64,000 nt of DNA from G963678445 sp963678445 (GTDB taxonomy: Bacteria; Hydrogenedentota; Hydrogenedentia; Hydrogenedentales; G963678445), in assembly GCA_963678445.1 (NCBI GenBank), contig OY782877.1, forward strand, positions 4,216,001-4,280,000, in the 5' to 3' direction. The notes beneath the pieces were generated by a model, which saw nothing but the letters and a program-made list of their open reading frames with translations, did not search any database and was not told the DNA's origin. Shown here in pieces: positions 50,431 through 59,347 of the stretch (within the stretch, counting starts at the first letter, position 1; each line of letters begins with the position of its first letter). The position numbers and the translations under genes were made by a program.

Positions 50431-51861
50431 TCAGACGCGCACGTCGGATTGAATGTCGGTTTTGTCGCTGTTGCGTTGCAGTACGGGGTCGACTTCCTGT
50501 TCGATGAATTCGACGACTTGCTGCGGCGCACGACCTACAAATTCTTTCAGGTCGAGCACGGCGTCGATTTCTTCGCGCGTCATGCCAATACGCGCATCCT
50601 GCGCCAGACGTTCGAGGAGATCGTTGTCGCCGCCTTCTTCTTTGACGTGTGCGCCGGCGGCGTGGGAGTGGGTACGGATTACCTCGTGTAATTCCTGACG
50701 GTCACCGCCGCGTTTTACGCCAGCCATGATGATGTTTTCGGTGGCCATGAAGGGTAGTTCCGCCCAAAGATGCTTTTCTATGACTTTCTCGTAGACTTTT
50801 GGGTTTTCCATCACGTTCAGGTATAAGTTGAGCGCGCCGTCGGCCGCCAAGAAGGACTCCGGAAGGCTCAAGCGTCGTATAGCGGAATCGTCCAGGGTCC
50901 GTTCGAACCATTGGACCGCTGTCGTGAATTCACTGTGCAGGGGGGATACCATAAGGAAACGGGAGAGGGCGCACGCGCGTTCGCAACGCATGGGATTGCG
51001 TTTGTAGGCCATGGCAGAACTACCTACCTGGGTACTCTCGAAGGGTTCCTCAATTTCTTTGAGGTTTTGCAGCAGACGCATATCGGTGGCGAATTTGTGA
51101 ATCGATTCGCCCAAGCCTGCCAGCACGCGCAGGACGAGCGTATCGACTTTACGGGGATAGGTCTGACCAGTAACGGGATAGGATTTTTCGAATCCCAGCT
51201 TTTGAGCGACCAATTCGTCCAGCTTGCGCACCTTGTCTGCATCGCCATCAAACAGCGCCATGAACGAGGCCTGGGTACCCGTCGTGCCCTTTACCCCGCG
51301 GCAACGCAGGCGTTGCAGGATATCTTCCAAATCCTCGACATCTATCAGCAGGTCCTGCGCCCAGAGACAGGCGCGTTTGCCTACGGTTACCACCTGTGCA
51401 GGTTGGTAGTGGGTATAGCCCAAGGTAGGTAAATCTTTGTACTGCAGGGCAAAGCGCTTCAGCTTGGCCAATACAGCCACCGCTTTAGTCAGAATCAGCT
51501 CAAGCGCTTCCCGCAGTAGAATCAAATCCGTGTTGTCGCCCACGTAACAACTGGTCGCGCCCAGATGAATAATGGGCTTTGCGGTCGGCGCTACCTCGCT
51601 GTAGGTATGAATGTGGGCCATTACATCGTGACGGGTCTTTTGCTCATGCGCCCGCGCTGTTTCAAAGTCGACATTTTCCACATGTGCCCGCATTTCTTCC
51701 AATTGCGCCTCGGAAATATTCAGACCCAACTCGCGTTCAGCTTCCGCCAGTGCGATCCAGCAGCGCCGCCAGGTAGAAAATTTCTTTTGCGGACTCCACA
51801 ACGCCGCCATTTCCTTTGTCGCAAATCGTTCAACCAGAGGGCTGACATATTTTGAAGTCAT
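50431..51861 (-). CDS. purB: Adenylosuccinate lyase
   Basis: 476 residues. Catalyses two eliminations of fumarate in purine synthesis: SAICAR to AICAR and adenylosuccinate to AMP. Motifs: HLGATSCYVGDNTD (active-site His region), GTTGTQASF, and the superfamily signature SSAMAYKRNPMRCE, plus a Ser in the flexible loop. The length and the AICAR-type 'TSxYVxDN' motif fit the eukaryote-like PurB branch. The ATG at 51861 follows GGGAGA; the frame also extends to an ATG at 51885. It follows a TPR gene and, two genes upstream, purO, forming a loose purine cluster. Confidence 0.95.
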   Translation of the reverse strand: MTSKYVSPLVERFATKEMAALWSPQKKFSTWRRCWIALAEAERELGLNISEAQLEEMRAHVENVDFETARAHEQKTRHDVMAHIHTYSEVAPTAKPIIHLGATSCYVGDNTDLILLREALELILTKAVAVLAKLKRFALQYKDLPTLGYTHYQPAQVVTVGKRACLWAQDLLIDVEDLEDILQRLRCRGVKGTTGTQASFMALFDGDADKVRKLDELVAQKLGFEKSYPVTGQTYPRKVDTLVLRVLAGLGESIHKFATDMRLLQNLKEIEEPFESTQVGSSAMAYKRNPMRCERACALSRFLMVSPLHSEFTTAVQWFERTLDDSAIRRLSLPESFLAADGALNLYLNVMENPKVYEKVIEKHLWAELPFMATENIIMAGVKRGGDRQELHEVIRTHSHAAGAHVKEEGGDNDLLERLAQDARIGMTREEIDAVLDLKEFVGRAPQQVVEFIEQEVDPVLQRNSDKTDIQSDVRV

Positions 51862-51881
51862 GGTAGGAATTCTCCCTTTAC

Positions 51882-52673
51882 TCATCGTTTTTCAAACTCT
51901 TTATTCCATCGTGTACGCAGATTTTCACGTCGAAAGACCCGGGTAAGCCCATAAAGCAGGGGGACGGTGCTGCGTTGTCGCTCCAATGCCACGGCATGGT
52001 CTGGCTCCAGCTCCACTACTTTCTGGTAGTAAAACTGCGCTTGGTCGTACAGACGCAATGCGGCAAAACTGTCGCCCAGAAACAATAACCCGGCGGCGGC
52101 ATGGGGCGCAACGTGTACCGCTTCGCTAAAGTAACCTGCCGCTAAAGCAGGTAGCTTTGCATTGAGCAGTATGCAACCGCCGAGAAAACAAGGTTCCCAA
52201 CGTTCTTCGGAGGTGTTTAGCGCTGTTTGTAATGCGTCTAAGGCTTCACTGCGAAATGAAAGGGATTCTCGAAGCAGAATCTCGGCATATACGCAGTAGG
52301 GATAAGCAGCTGTCTGGTTCATAGCCGTCTGCACATGGGTTTGCGCAGCATTGAAATCGCCCTGATACGACAGCACCAATGCGCGTGCAGCATAGAATTG
52401 ATGTACACGCCGATAATTCGACAAGGCGGTTTTGGAGAATGTATCGGCTTCATCCAGATGATTTGCGCGCACCAGTGTATCGATATACTCCGTCCAGGCA
52501 TCATAATTGTGATCATTCATGCCGATTGCCTGTCGGTAAACGGGAAGCGCTTTTTCAAAGTAGCCGGCACGACGCAACGCGCGCGCTTGCTCAGAATGTG
52601 CTTTTGGGGTAGGGGTATAGAGCGCTTCTGTCGGTGTAGTATTGAATTCCAGATGATCGAAACCGCCCATCAC
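51882..52673 (-). CDS. Tetratricopeptide-repeat protein
   Basis: 263 residues with consecutive TPR-like helix pairs from about residue 25 to 240: ARALRRAGYFEKALPVYRQA, DAWTEYIDTLVRANHLDEAD, AARALVLSYQGDFNAAQTHV, and LFLGDSFAALRLYDQAQFYY followed by QKVVELEPDHAVALERQ. No signal peptide, so it is probably cytoplasmic and acts through protein contacts. The ATG overlaps the stop of the AAA ATPase gene by four bases (ATGA), so the two are co-expressed and may work together (inference). No specific function is recognised. Confidence 0.8.
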   Translation of the reverse strand: MMGGFDHLEFNTTPTEALYTPTPKAHSEQARALRRAGYFEKALPVYRQAIGMNDHNYDAWTEYIDTLVRANHLDEADTFSKTALSNYRRVHQFYAARALVLSYQGDFNAAQTHVQTAMNQTAAYPYCVYAEILLRESLSFRSEALDALQTALNTSEERWEPCFLGGCILLNAKLPALAAGYFSEAVHVAPHAAAGLLFLGDSFAALRLYDQAQFYYQKVVELEPDHAVALERQRSTVPLLYGLTRVFRRENLRTRWNKEFEKR

Positions 52674-54196
52674 ACCGTTTCCGTTCTGTCTCTCTGTCCT
52701 AACACCGTCACAGGCCGCGCACGATCATGCGCCCAATCGCGCAAGGCTGCAATCGATTCACGCATGGTTACGGATAAGGGGACAGTTTCCTGTAAAGCGC
52801 GCAGCACATCCTGATTTTGAAGTGCTCTATTTTCAAAAAAACTATCGTGCAGCGCACTAATAATGGCCTGTTCAATCTCTGCGCCACTAAAGCCTTTGGA
52901 TGCACGCACAAAGGTATGCAAATCATACTCTTCCGGTACGCGCTGCCGTTTTTTCAGGTGAATATGGAAAATCTCAGCGCGTTCACGTCCTCGTGGCAAA
53001 TCCACGAAAAAGATTTCATCCAGGCGTCCCTTGCGCAACAATTCCGGTGGCAATCCTTCTACTTTGTTTGCCGTCGCCACTACAAAAACCGGCGCACTCC
53101 GTTCCTGCATCCAAGTTAAAAACTGTCCAATAACACGCGAAGTTGTCCCTGCATCCGTTGAACCCGATCCCTCCGCACCGGACAGCGCTTTTTCAATCTC
53201 ATCTACCCATAACACCACCGGCGCCAAGGCTTCGGCCATATGTAGGGCACGGCGCATGTTTTCTTCGGAACTACCGATGTAGCCTTGAAAAATACGGCTC
53301 ATGTCCATCCGTAACAGGGGGAATCGCCAAGAAGAGGCCACGCCTTTGGCCACCAGACTTTTGCCACAGCCTTGCACCCCCAATAGCAACATGCCGCGTG
53401 GCGCAGGTAAACCATACTCCCGTGCTTGTGGCGTAAAAGCGCGTACGCGCTTGCGTAACCATTCCTTCAGCACCTCCATGCCGCCTACATGCTTCATTGA
53501 TTCTTCAACGTCACAATATTCTAACAGGCCTGACTTACGAATGATCTGGCGTTTTTCTTCGATAACGGCCTGAATGTCTTTGCCATCGAGGACATTGTCA
53601 CGCACAATCGCACGCGCATAGGCATTTTCCGCCTCCATCAACGTCAACCCACGCGCCGCTTTCACCAATGCGTCCCGTTCCCCCTCATTCAGATTCACCC
53701 GGAATTGACGCGAAACCGCAGCACCCGAGAGTTTTTCTTCCAATAAGTTTTGTAGCTCTGCTTCTGTAGGAAGGGGCAAATCCACAATGGTCATAGCCTT
53801 TTCCAACTCCGTCGGTATCTTCAACGTGGGGGAGAGGAAAACTATCGTTTTACGCGTATTTTTTAACGCATATGACAAATCACGTATCTGTCGAATGATT
53901 TCCGGCGTCTCAAGGTAGGTGTGAAAATCTTTCAAGACATACAACGCCGCTTCAGAAGATTGCAGGATGGTGTTCAACATTTTTAAAACATTACGTTCCC
54001 GCTGTGTGTCGCGCATATCGCCACTTACAGTGCGCAAACCATCGGTAATGCTCCACTCCACCAGGCGTTTTTTCTGTTTTTCCGCAACGCGGGTCAACAA
54101 ATGACGTGCGCGCACCTCTTCCCATGTCACCACATACAGCAACGTATAGCGCGCACGCACCCGTTCGTCAATTTGTTCCAAAAATAGTTTGGACAC
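52670..54196 (-). CDS. AAA+ ATPase, Ycf46-like
   Basis: About 508 residues. The N-terminal half matches the Ycf46 layout: RARYTLLYVVTWEEVRARHL, a degenerate ATPase-like region with ALYVLKDFHTYL and TIVFLSPTLKIPTELE. The C-terminal AAA domain is complete: Walker A LLGVQGCGKSLVAK, Walker B VVLWVDEIEKAL, sensor 1 VVATAN, arginine region RKGRLDEIFFVDLP, and FSGAEIEQAI. Ycf46 proteins occur in cyanobacteria, plastids and many bacteria; in cyanobacteria a role in CO2 response has been proposed. I prefer the GTG at 54196 (MSKLFLEQIDERVRARY), preceded by GGAG, over a TTG at 54220. Confidence 0.88.
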   Translation of the reverse strand: MSKLFLEQIDERVRARYTLLYVVTWEEVRARHLLTRVAEKQKKRLVEWSITDGLRTVSGDMRDTQRERNVLKMLNTILQSSEAALYVLKDFHTYLETPEIIRQIRDLSYALKNTRKTIVFLSPTLKIPTELEKAMTIVDLPLPTEAELQNLLEEKLSGAAVSRQFRVNLNEGERDALVKAARGLTLMEAENAYARAIVRDNVLDGKDIQAVIEEKRQIIRKSGLLEYCDVEESMKHVGGMEVLKEWLRKRVRAFTPQAREYGLPAPRGMLLLGVQGCGKSLVAKGVASSWRFPLLRMDMSRIFQGYIGSSEENMRRALHMAEALAPVVLWVDEIEKALSGAEGSGSTDAGTTSRVIGQFLTWMQERSAPVFVVATANKVEGLPPELLRKGRLDEIFFVDLPRGRERAEIFHIHLKKRQRVPEEYDLHTFVRASKGFSGAEIEQAIISALHDSFFENRALQNQDVLRALQETVPLSVTMRESIAALRDWAHDRARPVTVLGQRDRTETV

Positions 54197-54286
54197 GCCA
54201 TCAATCTCCAAAACGGCCAAGGCTAAGAAGGATATCCCTTTTCATCCCCGACCATCATGTCTTCCATTTATGCCGATAGAAGGCTA

Positions 54287-54928
54287 TCAGGATGCATCCT
54301 GTGCATGCAGAGCAAAGCCCTGTTCTGTAGCCACCGCAGCGACTGCCGTTACGGGGTTAGTTCTCTCTGCAAATACACCTTTACCCAAAATAAATTCACA
54401 AGCGGTCTCAGCCGAACTCGCATCGTAGTCCCCAGACTGGTCAACCGATACGGTGTTTTCTTCATACGTGGCGATATAGAAGAATTTTCCCGGCGTTAAC
54501 GGCATCTGGCGTACTTCCAGACCATCGTGACGAACAATCGCCAGCCAGCCGCTACCATCGCGTTTGTCCGCAACGGCGCTGATACGCGGCGTATTGTAAT
54601 CATCCTTTTCATAGTCTAATGCCAGGCTCGACAGTACCAACGCATCCCGTACCGGCATACCCTGCGCAATTTTTTCAGCAATCGGGTCCGTCTGGCTACC
54701 ATTTGTAACCACGGCCACCTGACCTTCCTGCATTACACGTACGCAGTTGTAGGCGATATACGGATTTTTATGGATGTCGCCTTCATGTCCTGCCTTCGGC
54801 ACGATGCTGACCTTGTCTGCACCGATAACTGCCGTGCGGTTAGGAAAGGAACGGCTTGAAACCCGGTATACCGCTGCCAAACGACCATTTTGCAACTGTG
54901 CCACACTTACAATACGACCTATATACAT
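54287..54928 (-). CDS. purO: IMP cyclohydrolase, PurO type
   Basis: 213 residues, the length of archaeal PurO. It closes the ring in the last step of IMP synthesis (FAICAR to IMP), replacing the cyclohydrolase half of PurH. The start MYIGRIVSVAQLQNGRLAAV and YRVSSRSFPNRTAV match the IMP_cyclohyd family, as do HKNPYIAYNCVR, TNGSQTDPIAEKI and PRISAVADKRDGSGWLAIVR. AAGGGATG supports the ATG. Its place two genes from purB fits purine synthesis. PurO is best known from archaea, though bacterial members exist; horizontal transfer is possible. Confidence 0.88.
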   Translation of the reverse strand: MYIGRIVSVAQLQNGRLAAVYRVSSRSFPNRTAVIGADKVSIVPKAGHEGDIHKNPYIAYNCVRVMQEGQVAVVTNGSQTDPIAEKIAQGMPVRDALVLSSLALDYEKDDYNTPRISAVADKRDGSGWLAIVRHDGLEVRQMPLTPGKFFYIATYEENTVSVDQSGDYDASSAETACEFILGKGVFAERTNPVTAVAAVATEQGFALHAQDAS

Positions 54929-55126
54929 GATACATCCCTTTTTATATTTTTTGCTGCTGAAAAAAGAACTATAGTATACCGCATGGGGATAAACAGTGCG
55001 AATTTACTTGAACGATCTGTTGCCGCAGACGCTAGATAGAATACCAGTATTTTTGAATACACTGCTTCTTTTTTTTCGGGATTTCCCACGAAAACAGGCA
55101 AAGGGGTTCCCCAGAATTTCATAGCC

Positions 55127-55200
55127 CCTTTGCCGTCCCTGAGCGAAGAAAGAGTTTACTGCGCTCAGGGACGATACCTAGGTTTGTGGTTGCTGGAGCA
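55127..55200 (-). repeat. Hairpin derived from family-1 repeat, after metW
   Basis: CGTCCCTGAGCG and CGCTCAGGGACG form a perfect 12-bp stem. The second arm continues as ATACCTAGGTTTGTGGTTGCTGG, which resembles the family core read forward. It could be two partial copies in inverted order. It lies 27 bp past the metW stop and may act as its 3' end. The rest of the 298-bp gap to purO shows nothing else. Confidence 0.5.
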
Positions 55201-55226
55201 CCTTTATAGGGGTAGTCCCTATAGTG

Positions 55227-55769
55227 CTACTCTGCATTGTCGGCATCTGAAATGACGTACAGGGCTTCTTCTGCAAAAAGGTTTGGCCAGAAATGGCTGA
55301 CTCCTTTTGAGGTCAGCGGGATTTCCCTTTCGATTTTCAAGTTAAGCTGTTGGCAGAACAAACGAAAATCTTTCATCGAAAGCGCATGCCTATTGGGGGA
55401 CTGATACCAGGCATAGGGGAGGTTACGGGTGATGGGGGCATGACCGGTTAATAGGGCCTTTACCCTTACGCGCCATAATGCAAAATTTGGAAAGCTGACG
55501 ATACACTTTTTGCCGACCCGCACCATTTCACGCAACGCGGGCGCAGGCTTTTTCAGAACTTGTAATGTCATGCTGAGCAGTACGTAATCAAAACTTTGGT
55601 CGGGTAAACCAGCCAGTCCATGCCCAATGTCGGAATGAATGATGGGGATGCCGCATTTAATTGCCTGGATGACGTTCTTTTCGCGTAGTTCCAGCCCTAA
55701 GCCTTGTACATCCTTCAAACGTTTGAGCCGACAAAGCAATTCCCCTTTACCGCAACCGATATCCAGCAC
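55227..55769 (-). CDS. metW: MetW methyltransferase-like domain (frameshifted fusion with MetX)
   Basis: About 180 residues in this frame: VLDIGCGKGELLCRLKRL (SAM motif I), GLGLELREKNVIQAIKCGIP, DQSFDYVLLSMTLQVLKKPA, and SFPNFALWRVRVKALLTG with YAWYQSPNRHALSMKDF, all typical of MetW. The normal N-terminus of MetW (RIDYDTIVDLVEPGSR) is encoded in the metX frame just upstream. Adding one G at the CCGG around 55777-55780 joins both frames into a single MetX-MetW protein of about 608 residues. MetW supports MetX in making O-acylhomoserine. As read, this segment has no good start of its own. Confidence 0.85.
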   Translation of the reverse strand: MLDIGCGKGELLCRLKRLKDVQGLGLELREKNVIQAIKCGIPIIHSDIGHGLAGLPDQSFDYVLLSMTLQVLKKPAPALREMVRVGKKCIVSFPNFALWRVRVKALLTGHAPITRNLPYAWYQSPNRHALSMKDFRLFCQQLNLKIEREIPLTSKGVSHFWPNLFAEEALYVISDADNAE

Positions 55770-57052
55770 GCGGCTTCCGGTTCGACAAGATCGACGATAG
55801 TGTCATAGTCGATACGTTTACCCCGATAGATACTATCCGCTGAAGTAGCGGGAGGTCCGCCGAAATGCGGTTTGCTCTCGTTGCCTTTTTCGCTTTCACA
55901 GGTTTCACAAGGGCGGTCAGGGTACTGGGTATGCCGCAAAAATCCGGAGACCAGTTTTTCCATGGTGTCTATTTCAAGCAAGAACGCGTCATGACCGTAA
56001 TCAGATTCTACCTGACAATAGCTGACATCCTTATTCTTACGCATCAGCGCATAGACCATCTCCTCTGACTGGTAAGGCGGGTAGAGCCAATCGGAAGAAA
56101 AGGAGATGATCAGCGTTTTACCTTGTATGCGCGCCATGGCGTCGTCCAGCGAACCATAGGTGCGCGAGATATCAAAGTAATCCACCGCTTTGCTGACGTA
56201 AAGATAAGAATTGGCATCGAAACGATTGACAAACTGCTCACCTTGATAATCCAGGTAGGTTTCCACGGCGAATTCATTCTCGAAATCATAGCTGAAGTCG
56301 TCGGTATAACGAAGTGAACGCCCAAATTTCATCCGCATGGATTCGTCAGACAGATACGTGATGTGGCCCAACATACGGGCAATCGCCAAGCCCTGTGTGG
56401 GTTTTGACCCTTGGTGGTACTGGCCATTGTTGAAGGCGCTATCCGATTGAATAGCGTTTCGACCTACGGCATGGAAGGCGATCTGTTGTGCGCCGTTGAA
56501 GTGGCTGGACGACACAATGATCGACGAACGCACTTTGTCCGGATAGCGCGTCGCCCAATCAAGCACCTGCATTCCGCCCATAGAACCGCCTGCCACGCAA
56601 AGCAGTTCCTCAATACCGAGATGCTGCACCAATTCGTATTGTGCCTGCACCATATCGCCAACGGTGATCACGGGGAAATCTAATCCGTATGGGCTCCCCG
56701 TTTCCGGATTGATAGAAGCGGGGCCGGTAGACCCCATACAGCCACCGATAACGTTAGAGCAGAGGATGAAATACTTGTTGGTATCAAAGGCCTTGCCAGG
56801 TCCGATCATCGTATCCCACCAACCCGCTTTACGATCCTCGGGCTGATGACGTCCTGCGGCATGTGCATCACCTGTCAGCGCATGCGTAACTAAAATCGCG
56901 TTGGAACGTTCTTCATTCAAAACACCATAGGTTTCATAAGCCAGGGTGATGGGACCTAATTTGCTTCCACTTTCCAATACCATTTCATGGGGAGGTTCAG
57001 CGAAGGTAAAGTATTGTGTTTCTACCAGGCCAACACTGTTTTCTTTTGTCAT
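55715..57052 (-). CDS. metX: Homoserine O-acetyltransferase MetX (runs into frameshifted MetW)
   Basis: The first 375 residues or so are a complete MetX: an alpha/beta hydrolase that acylates homoserine for methionine synthesis. Motifs: THALTGDAHAAG, the nucleophile GGSMGGMQVLDWA (Ser near 158), the Asp in SFSSDWLYPP and the His in YGHDAFLLE. A Cys-rich linker (CETCESEKGN) follows, then the first 16 residues of MetW before the frame is lost. Fused MetX-MetW proteins occur naturally, so a fusion with a single-base error or mutation is the best reading. The gene follows metY and cysK in the same direction, 25 bp after metY. Confidence 0.92.
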   Translation of the reverse strand: MTKENSVGLVETQYFTFAEPPHEMVLESGSKLGPITLAYETYGVLNEERSNAILVTHALTGDAHAAGRHQPEDRKAGWWDTMIGPGKAFDTNKYFILCSNVIGGCMGSTGPASINPETGSPYGLDFPVITVGDMVQAQYELVQHLGIEELLCVAGGSMGGMQVLDWATRYPDKVRSSIIVSSSHFNGAQQIAFHAVGRNAIQSDSAFNNGQYHQGSKPTQGLAIARMLGHITYLSDESMRMKFGRSLRYTDDFSYDFENEFAVETYLDYQGEQFVNRFDANSYLYVSKAVDYFDISRTYGSLDDAMARIQGKTLIISFSSDWLYPPYQSEEMVYALMRKNKDVSYCQVESDYGHDAFLLEIDTMEKLVSGFLRHTQYPDRPCETCESEKGNESKPHFGGPPATSADSIYRGKRIDYDTIVDLVEPEAACWISVAVKGNCFVGSNV

Positions 57053-57077
57053 TGGAGGCGTGACCCTTTTCTAAAAA

Positions 57078-58373
57078 TTATTGCTTTTGCGAAACAGCCA
57101 GAGCCTGATCCAAATCGGCAAGGATATCGTCGATATCTTCCAGACCGACTGACACGCGGATGAAGTCGGGAGTGACGCCGGCGGCGCGCAACTCCGCCTC
57201 ATTCAACTGGCGATGGGTGGTACTGGCCGGATGGATAACCAACGTTTTCGCATCCAGAATATTGGCCAGGTGCGATGCCAGTTGTACACTGTTGATGAAT
57301 TTCTGGCCAGCTTCCACTCCACCTTTTATGCCAAAGCCCAAGATAGCGCCCTGGCCTTTGGGGAGATATTTTTGGGCCAGCGTATGGTCTTTGTGGCTGG
57401 GAAGGCCGGGATAGTTCACCCAACTGACGGCGGGGTGCTTTTCAAGAAACTGTGCCACCTTCAAGGCGTTTTCACTGTGTCGCGGCACACGCAAATGCAA
57501 CGTTTCCAGCCCTTGCAAAAAGAGGAAGGCGTTGAACGGAGAGAGACACGCCCCTAAATCACGCAATAAGGTGCCGCGTGCCTTCACGATGTAGCCAATG
57601 TTGCCCGCTGCTTTAAATGCCTCGTTAAAATTCAGCCCATGATAATTCTCATTGGGCTCGCTCAGACTGGGAAATTTTCCGTTCCCCCAATCAAAGCGAC
57701 CACTGTCTACGATGACACCGCCGATAGAGGTGCCATGACCGCCGATAACCTTGGTGGCCGAGTGCACCACAATATCCGCGCCATGTTCGATAGGCCGAAA
57801 GAGCAGGGGAGAGGCTACAGTGTTATCCACGATAAAAGGGATGCCGTGTGCATGGGCAATTTTGGCAATAGCCTCAAAATCAACCACCTCGTTAGCGGGG
57901 TTGCCGATAGTCTCTACATAAAGCAAACGGGTATTCGCATCAATTTTTTCAGCGAAATTCTCCGGACGGCTCGCATCGACAAAGCGAGCTTCGATACCCA
58001 AATCTTTGAAGGTATGGGCGAACATGTTATATGTCCCCCCATAGAGAGAGGTGGACGAAACAATGTTTTGTCCCGCCTGAGTAATATTGAGCACAGCGAT
58101 AGAAATGGCCGCTGAGCCCGATGCGAAAGCAAGTCCGGCTTTGCCGCCTTCTAAAGCGGCGACACGCTTTTCAAAAACATCCGTAGTCGGGTTAGACAAA
58201 CGGGTATAAATATCGCCTTCCGTTTCCAGATTAAACAATCGGGCGGCGTGCTCTGTATCTTCAAAGACATACGAGGTGGTCTGATAAATGGGTACGGCAC
58301 GCGCGCCGGTTGTCGGATCCGCCTGTTGTCCGGCATGCAACGCCAGCGTTCCCAATCCATAAGATTGCGTCAT
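57078..58373 (-). CDS. metY: O-acetylhomoserine sulfhydrylase
   Basis: 431 residues, the typical length for this PLP enzyme. It makes homocysteine (or methionine) from O-acetylhomoserine and sulfide (or methanethiol). Motifs: LHAGQQADPTTGARAVPIYQ, TTSYVF, LSNPTTDVFEKRVAALEGG, ASGSAAIS, and the PLP Lys in VHSATKVIGGHGTSIGG. The ATG follows AGGAAGGAG. It lies between cysK and metX, making a cysK-metY-metX-metW run for direct sulfhydrylation. Confidence 0.96.
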   Translation of the reverse strand: MTQSYGLGTLALHAGQQADPTTGARAVPIYQTTSYVFEDTEHAARLFNLETEGDIYTRLSNPTTDVFEKRVAALEGGKAGLAFASGSAAISIAVLNITQAGQNIVSSTSLYGGTYNMFAHTFKDLGIEARFVDASRPENFAEKIDANTRLLYVETIGNPANEVVDFEAIAKIAHAHGIPFIVDNTVASPLLFRPIEHGADIVVHSATKVIGGHGTSIGGVIVDSGRFDWGNGKFPSLSEPNENYHGLNFNEAFKAAGNIGYIVKARGTLLRDLGACLSPFNAFLFLQGLETLHLRVPRHSENALKVAQFLEKHPAVSWVNYPGLPSHKDHTLAQKYLPKGQGAILGFGIKGGVEAGQKFINSVQLASHLANILDAKTLVIHPASTTHRQLNEAELRAAGVTPDFIRVSVGLEDIDDILADLDQALAVSQKQ

Positions 58374-58414
58374 GGGTAAATCTCCTTCCTAAGCTTCAAA
58401 AAATACACTGGCCG

Positions 58415-59347
58415 TTATGAAGTTTGAAATAGGGGCGTCGACAGATAACGTTCCCCCGAATCAGGTAATATCACTACTATAGTTTTGTCGCGGTATTCCT
58501 CCTGTGCAGCCAGTCGTAAGGCCACCGAAGTAGCCGCACCACTGCTGATACCGGAGATGATACCTTCTTCCTGCGTCAGACGGCGTGCGGTGGAGAATGC
58601 TTCTTCATCCGTTGCCTGTTCTATTTTGTCCAATAAGGTCACATCAAGTACATCAGGAACAAAGCCTGCACCGATGCCCTGTATCTTATGAGGACCCGCT
58701 ATGCCGCCAGAAAGTACCGGTGAGTTGGCGGGTTCCACGGCAACCGTTTCGATGGGTTTGCCCCGATCTCCTTTGATGTATCGGGATATACCAGTAATCG
58801 TGCCTCCCGTACCCACACCCGCCACAAGCACATCAATCTCTCCATCAGTGTCCTGCCAGATTTCCGGTCCTGTTGTCTTGAAATGAATCTCCGGGTTCGC
58901 GGGGTTTTTGAACTGCTGTGGCAAAAAGTATTCCGGGTGCTCACCCTTAATGTGCTCCGCTTCGTCGATAGCCCCCTTCATGCCCTTATTGCCCTGTGTG
59001 AGTACCAGCTTAGCGCCAAAAGCACGCAAAATATTGCGCCGTTCCATACTCATCGTTTCCGGCATGGTGAGAATGAGGTTATATCCACGTGCAGCAGCGA
59101 CAAAGGCCAACGCAATACCCGTGTTCCCCGAGGTAGGCTCTACAATAGTGCCGCCTTTCTCCAAAACACCCCGCTTCTCTGCATCCCAAATCATATTGGC
59201 GCCAATACGGCATTTAATGGAATAAGCGGGGTTGCGGCCTTCTACTTTGGCATAAACCCGATCGGTTGCGAGTCCTTGCGCAAGCCTTCCCAGGCGCACC
59301 AACGGCGTATGTCCAATACTTAGGCTGTTATCATCAAAAACATTCAT
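58415..59347 (-). CDS. cysK: Cysteine synthase A
   Basis: 310 residues. PLP enzyme that replaces the acetyl group of O-acetylserine with sulfide. The PLP Lys is in NPAYSIKCRIGANMI (usual form NPxxSVKDRI, so Cys replaces Asp after Lys). EPTSGNTGIALAFVAAARGY, TMPETMSMERR and GTGGTITGISRYIK are intact, and the C-terminal ISSGAATSVAL and LPDSGERYLST are present. AAAGGAATTC upstream of the ATG at 59347 fixes the start; the frame extends to a TTG at 59365. It is the first gene of the sulfur amino-acid cluster. Confidence 0.94.
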   Translation of the reverse strand: MNVFDDNSLSIGHTPLVRLGRLAQGLATDRVYAKVEGRNPAYSIKCRIGANMIWDAEKRGVLEKGGTIVEPTSGNTGIALAFVAAARGYNLILTMPETMSMERRNILRAFGAKLVLTQGNKGMKGAIDEAEHIKGEHPEYFLPQQFKNPANPEIHFKTTGPEIWQDTDGEIDVLVAGVGTGGTITGISRYIKGDRGKPIETVAVEPANSPVLSGGIAGPHKIQGIGAGFVPDVLDVTLLDKIEQATDEEAFSTARRLTQEEGIISGISSGAATSVALRLAAQEEYRDKTIVVILPDSGERYLSTPLFQTS

